From contig CM022674.1 in NCBI GenBank assembly GCA_012295275.1, positions 10,620,292 through 10,635,174 of the forward strand: a stretch of DNA of 14,883 nt, written 5' to 3'. The translations under genes and the position numbers were made by a program. The DNA comes from Chrysomallon squamiferum (Eukaryota; Mollusca; Gastropoda; Neomphalida; Peltospiridae). Shown here piece after piece: positions 8,514 to 14,883 of this stretch. A model generated the notes under the pieces. It ran no database searches. It was given only the letters and a program-made list of their open reading frames with translations, and was not told the origin of the DNA. Each line of letters begins with the position of its first letter. Within the stretch, counting starts at the first letter, position 1.

Positions 8514-9513
8514 GTGATGTGAAAATATAAAAAATATCAGTTTCCTTGCTTGTGAGTTATTTATATAATTAGTTTGTTTTATAATTTATGATCATCAAAG
8601 GTTAATGTACAGCATTATTAAAGGTAAAATTCTAGGAAGTATATAAATAAATTTAGGCTGGTTTATACTGTCAGATCTATTTTAACATTGTAGGATAAAA
8701 AGTCTATAACAAATTTAACTGTGGGGTGTGAACCATCCACTTCTGTAAGGATGAAGGATTACAAACACATAAATATAGTGAGACAAGATCGTATTGTTAA
8801 AAATCTGTAACAAATTTCTTTTTTTTTTTTGGTGAATCATTCATCTAAGAAAACTAATGGAAGAATTACAATTAACACAGACATAGCACTAGTTCATATT
8901 TAAACAATCAACATTTCAACATTTTGTGTTACCCATAAACAGTGGTATTATTTTATTTACAACAACAGCCAATGATAAGCATATTATAATTAATTTAACA
9001 CTAGCAAATACAACAGCAAATATACACAACTCTGGAATGTTATATATTAACAGTTTATGTACATTAACAATGTATATTAACAAAACATCTATATTACTTG
9101 TAATATAGCAATAATTTAACCAGATCTAATTTCCAAATTAAAAATTATTCAAATGTTTTCGTGAAATTAATTTAATTTCATATTCAGTAATCAAAATGAT
9201 AAATTTATTGTATCAATGAAAAATGTGAATTTATAATCCTCACAAAATGCTGATGTAAATAAAAGATTTAAAACCCATAAAAGTTCTTTAATATCAGTTT
9301 CCATATTCTCAAATTAATTTCACTGATAAATTTTTCTCTTTAATAAAACAGTTTTGTTTGTAAATGTGAAACAAATGAAGAGAAAGAAAAAAGAAAACAG
9401 TTCAGATCTTGGACAGACTGATAGTAAAAGTTAGAAATGAGAAAGAAAGAAATTGTCAGAAATATATAACAACATTTTTTTTTGTCTGTATGCATAGTTG
9501 TGTACCTAGTGTA

Positions 9514-9565
<52 letters not shown>

Positions 9566-10757
9566 ATTGTTGAAGCTTCTCACCATTTAGGAACACAATC
9601 AATCAAAATTTCTATTATGATGAAAATGCTCCTACGAAAATATCAAAAGTCGGTGAGAATATTCAACAATTATGAATTTATGTCAAACGTAACAAATATA
9701 TATGCGAAATTAAAAACAGTTTGACTTAAACTATGATTAATGTCTTTAAGGTATGTTTTAAATGTTAACAGAGGTTTCAGATTGTATTACAAACATAAAC
9801 AACTTTGTTTCTAAAATCAGAAAAGAGAAAAGTTATCAGTTATGAAGGTGTAGATAAAGTATTTAACCTTTCCCCTTAACCAAAACACCAGTATCTGATG
9901 TTATCAGCCACATAACTGTATCTACCTGTCTAAATTACAAAGTCTACTAAGTCCACGTTGTATGATTTTAACAACAAAATATAAAAATTAAGGCTCAAAG
10001 TTTTGCTGCCATAATGACAAAGTTATTTAATATTGGTGTAGAGATATGAAAACTTTAACAATATGACTAAATGAAACTATTTCAATAAATATTAATAAAC
10101 TCATGTCAACATAATCTTGTGTCAGAATTATTAATTTTAAATAGATTTGTAGTTAATTCCATATTAAGTAATAAACATATATATGTGTGTATCTCTGTAT
10201 ATCATTTTGTATCTGCATGTATGTGTAGAAAATATGCTATTTATATATAATGGACCAAATAAACAGAATAAATAAAAATTCAAAAAATCAATTATCCTTG
10301 ACAGTCATTCAAACATTTATAATAACAAAAACAACTGAAATAAACTGTATCATTTTAGATATTTTTGAATAACAACAACATAATTAACATAAACAAATCA
10401 CAGTCTGTATAGGAATGCATAATGATTTTTGTTTTCAAGATGGCTGACACTTTTAAATTTTCTTAGTAATCTGAGAAACATTAATTAATATTATTCTTAA
10501 CTGCAAGACTTTTAAGGTTTTAAATTCATTATGCATTCTAATATTTGCAAAAGATAATATTTTTATTCATTAATTCTACTGATTTGCTTTTTACAGTTAG
10601 AAGAATCAAACATTAGAAATAAACATATTTAATAAATAAATAATTAAATAAATGAACATACATAATAAAACAAATTAAATTACCTCAAGTGTCTAAGCCT
10701 AGTAAATACAATTTGTTGAGAATAAAATTTGGTAGGTTTTATGAAATAAAATGAAAA
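8514..10757. other. AT-rich spacer without recognisable genes
   Basis: Long AT-rich sequence on both strands with frequent stops. The only clear structures are the GT repeat at 9517..9564 and a short TATG-like patch near 10176..10230. Small open frames here (for example 8926..9108) are biased in composition and resemble no protein I know. Confidence 0.6.
9517..9564. repeat. (GT)24 microsatellite
   Basis: Pure GT repeat of 48 nt, preceded by gtgtacac. The open frames across it on both strands encode only dipeptide repeats (Cys-Val, Thr-His) and are artefacts. Confidence 0.97.
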
Positions 10758-10818
10758 TCAATTTTTCAAAAGCTTATCCAACAGTTTTGACCAGTCCACA
10801 TTTTGATAAATTTGTCCC

Positions 10819-11040
10819 AGATGACCACTGCATATTATCATAATTATCTCCCTGTTACCACTGCAGTTTATAGAATAATAATATCTCAGTGAGCATTGTG
10901 TGTTCCTTTGTGACAGATGGAGGTTATCAGGATGATCTCCCTTCTGACCACAGCACATTTCAGAATTATTTCCCATGCTAGTACTGTACTTTTCAGAATC
11001 ATCCTTTGTTACTGACAAAAGTTTTTAAAATTATCTTTAC
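10819..11040. repeat. Decayed tandem repeat, about 34-bp period
   Basis: Similar segments start with accactgcat (10823), accactgcag (10857), accacagcac (10947), tactgtact (10982) and ttactgaca (11009). Each is followed after about 10 to 20 nt by an (a)gaat.at or aattat(c) string and by atctccct or a similar string. Spacing is 34, 90, 35 and 27. The - strand is open for 86 codons here and gives a Cys/Asn/Ser-rich peptide. It has no family match that I recognise and is probably a by-product of the repeat. Confidence 0.4.
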
Positions 11041-11766
11041 TGGCTGTGTTTCACTCAACACTAATATTCATTTTCATTAGTGATTCAATCCCAGTAATAT
11101 ATAAAGTTATTTTTCTTGTGACTGTCATTTTGCAGTAACTTTCATAATAAAAACAATATTTTCCAACTGAAACAAGCACCACCATTTGAAAATTCAGTGG
11201 TTTTGGGAGATAACCTTTTGATTAAGGAACATTAATAACAAAATTATTAATGTTTTGATCCAAAGCACTTTCATAAGCATTTTATACAGTTGTTTTGTAT
11301 TTAAATATCACAGTATATTTGTTTCTGATTTTTAACGAAGCCAGTGTAAGCACTTTCCACAGTCTTCTTGTTCCACTTTCTGTAATACCTCTTCATTGTT
11401 TACACATTTCCCACTTCATGAATCATGAATCAAATTTATCACAGTATTTGTTTTATAGTTTTCAAAAGTGTGACTGTTTTCACACATTCGTCTCTCATAA
11501 TTTCCACACAGATCATACTTTTACAATTACATTTCATATAGGATTGCCTTGGTTACCATTTTTACAAGTAAAATACTTTTAATGTCACATTTCATTTAAA
11601 TATTCTTTTCCACTGGGCTGAACTTTTGATAAATTACATATTTCTTCAGGATGAACGTTTCCATAACTCTCACAGTTCCAGTCATGTATCAAATATATAA
11701 ATATAAATATTTATATGCTATCTCTGTAATGTCACACTTACATCAGTGTCACAGTATTTTTGTTTT
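11041..11766 (-). other. Probable 3' UTR or flank of the AT-hook gene
   Basis: This lies downstream of the stop of the - strand gene and is less AT-rich and less repetitive than the spacer further left. No canonical AATAAA occurs on the - strand in the first several hundred bases. The nearest variant is ATTAAA at 11578..11583, about 185 nt past the stop. A 95-codon open frame on the + strand (11295..11582) shows no recognisable domain. Confidence 0.35.
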
Positions 11767-12025
11767 TCAGATATGCATCACTAACTCAGACAACATCTGT
11801 GAGTAGTTTGTGTCTGTGCTCAGTGATGGCAAAGTCACTGATTTCCCCCCATCACCTTTCACTGTTATCACCTGTAACGATGTGTTGCCGTACACAGGAC
11901 TCCGCCCGTTCTCCAGTGACAGCTGAGGAAAGAGTTTCTGAGACACGGCATCTACGAGGTATGGGTCATCAGTTCCTATCAAACCCACCAAGTTGTTGGG
12001 ATTCTTTGGAAGAACCTTCTTTGGT
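11767..12025 (-). CDS. AT-hook gene, last exon
   Basis: 259 nt from the TTCAG acceptor to TGA. The first base completes CG|A (Arg), followed by PKKVLPKNPNNLVGLIGTDD and a C-terminal tail ending SELVMHI. The open frame extends upstream through the intron to 12258, but that part translates to poly-Phe/Leu and is not protein-like. The tail has no motif I can name. Confidence 0.72.
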
Positions 12026-12319
12026 CTGAAGTAATAATACAACATAATAATGATTAAAAACAAGAAGAAAAAGAAGAATAACAACAATAATAATAATGTC
12101 ATAATAAAAAAAAAGAACAATAATGTGAAGAAAAAAAAGAACAAACAAGAAGAATGCATAATAAAAAACAATATGGAGATACCAACAACAAAAATATTAT
12201 AATACAAAAATTTAAGATGAATAAGACAACAAAACACATGAAAAATTAGAAGAAACATATTTATTTATTTACTTCTTTACTTACTTAAATATTTATTTAT
12301 TTATTTATTTATTTTAGTT

Positions 12320-12370
<51 letters not shown>

Positions 12371-12559
12371 TTTCATTAGTTAGGTATTACCGTCCTCGTT
12401 TAAGTTGTTGAGGTGTCAACTTTTTATCTTCCACCACATCAAACAGTTGAAACAGCAAGTCTGTGTTTGCCACTGTCACTTTTCTTTCTGGACAACGAGG
12501 AGGTCGCTTGGTTACCTCCCTTTCTTCCCTCTCCTCAGGTGGAGTTACTGGTCTTATCT
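11767..12559 (-). CDS. Unidentified AT-hook protein, last two exons
   Basis: The exons in transcript order are 12559..12391 and 12025..11767, with TGA at 11769..11767. The acceptor of the first is TTTCAG (12565..12560). The intron between them runs from a CG|GTAATA donor (12391/12390) to a TTCAG acceptor (12030..12026). The frame is kept, giving about 141 residues. The first exon encodes a charged Pro/Glu/Arg segment (RPVTPPEEREEREVTKRPPR), then DLLFQLFDVVEDKKLTPQQL. The join produces KRGRPKK, an AT-hook that would bind the minor groove of AT-rich DNA. The end is a 70-residue Leu/Ser/Thr-rich tail (for example NLVGLIGTDDPYLVDA). I do not recognise the family. Ordinary codon use and clean splice sites argue for a real gene. 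Its 5' part is not identified and may lie beyond the window. Confidence 0.72.
12270..12370. repeat. (ATTT)n and (TTAG)n microsatellites in the AT-hook intron
   Basis: Imperfect ATTT/ACTT repeats at about 12263..12313 are followed by about 13 copies of TTAG at 12319..12370. In the - strand transcript the second tract reads (CTAA)n and starts about 20 nt after the 5' splice site. Confidence 0.95.
12391..12559 (-). CDS. AT-hook gene, penultimate exon
   Basis: 169 nt. It begins with two bases of a split codon (NAG, so Lys, Glu or Gln) and ends with CG, the first two bases of the AT-hook arginine. It is flanked by TTTCAG and GTAATA. It encodes IRPVTPPEE and then a highly charged stretch running into a hydrophobic-acidic LLFQLFDVVEDKK segment. 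The acceptor is good and the base composition is clearly coding-like against the AT-rich flanks. Confidence 0.72.
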
Positions 12560-13534
12560 CTGAAACAATACAACAATGATTGACTCCAAACATACTTTTC
12601 TTTTAAAAGTATGTTTTGATGTGGGTGGTATCTGTGAATGTATGTGCGTGCATGTGTGTGTGTAGATTTTCAAAGGATAATTTTCATTTTAATAGAAATT
12701 GTGATTGTGTGAATGTATGTTAGTATAAAATAGTGAAGAAAAAAGATCATCTTAAATGAATAGTTGCTTTCTATTTTTGACTTTGAAAAATCTACATAGC
12801 GGCTTCCCTAATTTATAATTTAACGTTTTAATATATCTATCTTTTCCAATATCAATTTTTAACAAATAATTTGTATAAAATGTGCTTTTTTTGTTAATGC
12901 TAATGTATAAACAGTAAAGTTCATTTTTAATCTATTGGTGTTTTTGAGATTATTATTTTTTCTTTTTCTGTTGTGGATGATGAACTGGTGTGAGACACTG
13001 GATATTCTTTATAATCAGTGTCACATGAGATGTCAAAACAGTGACTTTTAAGTGATTCAAAATGATAAACACAACCAGAATGTTTGACACAACTCTTTAA
13101 ATAATACACTTCCCTTAGGCAGAAAGCTGTATTCCTCTTTCTTTAATAAAACAAGTAGATGGGTATTCAGTTTTGGCTGAAATTGAAAGTAATGTGAAAC
13201 TGGAAATAGACCATAAAAATGGTGTACTCTGAAGGATTGATCCTGAAACCTAGGAAATCACAAATCAGTGTTGTAATCATGTGATGGATCCAGGTTACTG
13301 CACTAAACTGTGATGTCATCATTTTTATTGATTCTGTCCCAGTCGTTTGTCAATTATTTAGACATGTCAAGCATCACATGATGGAAACAGGGAGACACAT
13401 ACAAAAATCAATGTACAGATGACAAACAGCATCTCTGTATAACATCAGTGGTTTTATCAATATTGCACTTAACTAACAAATCACTGGCCATTTAGAATTT
13501 CAGTGTGTTGTGTTTTAAGAATATAATATACAGT

Positions 13535-13725
13535 TTATCTCAAAATTAAATATTCTGCCTGAAAAGTATACACCACATACACACACAGTATTTCAAAATT
13601 AAATATTCTAGTTAGAAAGTATTGGAGAAACAATATACACACACAATTTCAAAATTAAATATACTGCATAAAAGGACACCAAAAATACACAACAAACATA
13701 CACACACACACAACACATATACAGA
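13535..13725. repeat. Three-copy tandem repeat of about 55 bp
   Basis: Each copy has a caaaattaaatat[t/a]ct core (13541, 13594, 13650; spacing 53 and 56) followed by an A-rich spacer and a tacacacaca block. The third copy runs into a longer CA-rich end. Confidence 0.8.
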
Positions 13726-13971
13726 CAGACACAATTTATATATAATCAGCATAAAATAATAAAAATAATAAATCTTCAATTTTGATTAAAGAATTCTTGT
13801 CATTGTTTAAACAAATGGTTTAAACAAATTTTATGTATATAGATTTTATTTATGTCAGTTTAGAGATAATATACATTACTGGTTGTTCATTCAAATCACA
13901 TAAGACACTATGGCATACAAATACTGTATATAATTTTGTCAATCCACTGTTTGTAGATATACAGTCTGTGT

Positions 13972-14001
13972 TTAAATAAATAAATAAATAAATAAATAAA
14001 T
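13972..14001. repeat. (AAAT)n microsatellite
   Basis: About seven copies of AAAT/TAAA in a row. Confidence 0.95.
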
Positions 14002-14339
14002 CTTCATAATTAATAAAAAAAATTCTGTAATATAATTCTACAGGTTTTTCAGATCTTTAATTCTACAGTTTAAATACAAAACAGTCAATAACAAAATGTC
14101 ACAGGTGAAGAACATTGTGTATTACTGTTAGCACTGCTAGGTGCCAAGTAACTAACAGTTTGTTTACTGAGGTTTGACATAAACAGGTGAATGAGGAGAT
14201 CTATGAACTGAAGAAGTGATTGGGTAGAACCAGGTAATAAACAGTTGACAATCTGCCATAATTATAAAATCAGGCCCCAGCAAGCTCACCTGTGTTATTG
14301 ATAATTATAATACATTTAATAAATTTAGGTCTTTATTAC

Positions 14340-14440
14340 AGTGAGTTTGTAGTTCAGTGGTTAGAACTCTCAACTTATGCATTTTTAGTGAAGTTTTTGA
14401 CCTATTTTCAGTTCCCAACCAGTGACTTGTACATTCAAAT
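14340..14440 (+). mobile_element. Possible decayed tRNA-derived SINE head
   Basis: TAGTTCAGTGG at 14350..14360 fits the pol III A-box consensus TRGYNNARNGG exactly and is followed by TTAGAAC, as in a tRNA D-arm. A poor B-box-like string, AGTTCCCAACC, lies at 14410..14420. The spacing is longer than in a tRNA and no cloverleaf is visible. Invertebrate genomes, including molluscs, are rich in SINEs with a CTCAGTGGTTAGAGC-like head. There is no target duplication or defined tail, so this is tentative. Confidence 0.3.
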
Positions 14441-14569
14441 ATTTTCTTTGTTTTTACTCTCTATATTTGATAGTTGTTTTATGGGAAGGTATCTATATAA
14501 GATTACATATTGCTAGAGAGTAAGAGTAACCCACGGAGTGTTGCAGATATGAATACTGTATATGATGCT

Positions 14570-14812
14570 TGTGTGCAATTTGTATTTGTGTGTGTGTATG
14601 TGTGTTTGTGTGTGTATGGATGTGAGTCTGAATATGTTTCTATGTGTGTATGGTTTGTTTGTATGATATCTGTTTGTATGTGTTGTGTCTGTATATAGGT
14701 GCATGTGTCTGTTTAAGTCATGTCTATGTGTGCCTGTGTGTCTGTGTCTGTGTTTGTGTGTTTGTGTCTGAGTGTATGTGTGTATGTGTGTATTGTGTGT
14801 GGGTTTGTTACA
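14570..14812. repeat. TG-rich composite microsatellite (TGTG, TATG, TCTG)
   Basis: Interrupted TGTGTA, TGTTTG and TGTCTG runs cover about 240 nt. Open frames on both strands give Cys/Val/Tyr or His/Thr low-complexity peptides and are artefacts. Confidence 0.9.
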
Positions 14813-14883
14813 ATTTCATAGCAAGTCACCTTTTATAAAAGTGTAAAAGTTCTAGGTAAGATAATTATCCCAAAGCAGAATGA

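Larger units (their letters stand above)
12594..14335. other. Upstream region of the AT-hook gene, no confirmed exon
   Basis: This should be intron or upstream sequence of the - strand gene. The only protein-like stretch is a Cys/His-rich open frame on the - strand (13150..12927), which lacks convincing splice sites. A good-looking donor, CACAG|GTGAGC on the - strand near 14290, has only an AT-rich, short open stretch before it. The remainder is AT-rich sequence with the repeats listed separately. Confidence 0.45.

Noticed and set aside
9340-9724. Open frames on both strands across the GT repeat
   Set aside because: They are alternating dipeptides from a microsatellite.
11295-11582. 95-codon open frame on the + strand
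   Set aside because: No recognisable domain, no splice context, and it lies antisense to the likely 3' UTR of the - strand gene.
12026-12258. Poly-Phe/Leu open frame upstream of the last AT-hook exon, looking like a membrane anchor
   Set aside because: It is translation of an A-rich (AAT/AAG repeat) intron. A TTCAG acceptor at 12026 restores a sensible protein, and the upstream exon joins in frame.
14284-14336. Good 5' splice site on the - strand (CACAG|GTGAGC) suggesting an upstream AT-hook exon
   Set aside because: The sequence before it is AT-rich, open for only about 14 codons in the needed phase, and lacks a convincing acceptor. A non-coding 5' exon cannot be excluded.
14510-14838. Several Cys/Val/His-rich frames near the right end
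   Set aside because: All derive from the TG-rich composite repeat and have no independent support.

Overview
The window looks like a piece of an animal nuclear genome. Coding sequence is split by GT-AG introns, introns and spacers are very AT-rich, CpG is scarce, and about a third of the window is microsatellite or minisatellite DNA. Long CA/TG, TATG, TAGT and AAT tracts, together with a weak tRNA-like SINE remnant, would suit a lophotrochozoan such as a mollusc. That taxonomic guess is low confidence.

Left part (79..3080, + strand): the last six exons of DNA ligase III (LIG3). The first visible exon carries the end of the catalytic OB-fold with ligase motif VI. It is followed by a low-complexity basic linker exon, then one exon encoding an almost textbook PBZ (poly(ADP-ribose)-binding C2H2) zinc finger, then three exons encoding the C-terminal BRCT domain used for pairing with XRCC1. 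The stop is at 3078..3080 and an AATAAA lies 22 nt downstream. A PBZ finger between the catalytic core and the BRCT is absent from vertebrate LIG3 as I know it, and it is the most interesting thing here. It would give the nick-sealing enzyme its own poly(ADP-ribose) reader.

Middle (3110..11766): no gene supported. It holds a decayed T-rich repeat whose units imitate 3' splice sites (about 3250..3610) and a large minisatellite of about 57 units of 34 bp (about 4641..6550) with higher-order structure. It also holds several microsatellites, a long near-perfect hairpin at 8430..8513 that resembles a microRNA precursor or a fold-back element, and a short decayed tandem repeat near 10820..11040.

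Right part (11767..12559, - strand): the last two exons of an unidentified gene running towards LIG3. Joining them creates an AT-hook (KRGRPKK), with the core arginine codon split by the intron. That intron carries a (CTAA)n array in transcript orientation. Upstream exons of this gene were not found. A Cys/His-rich open stretch on the - strand near 12927..13150 is only a weak candidate. The rest, to 14883, is AT-rich spacer with tandem repeats, a possible SINE remnant and a TG-rich composite satellite.

The two genes converge. Nothing in the sequence shows that they act together, although both are predicted to contact DNA or chromatin.
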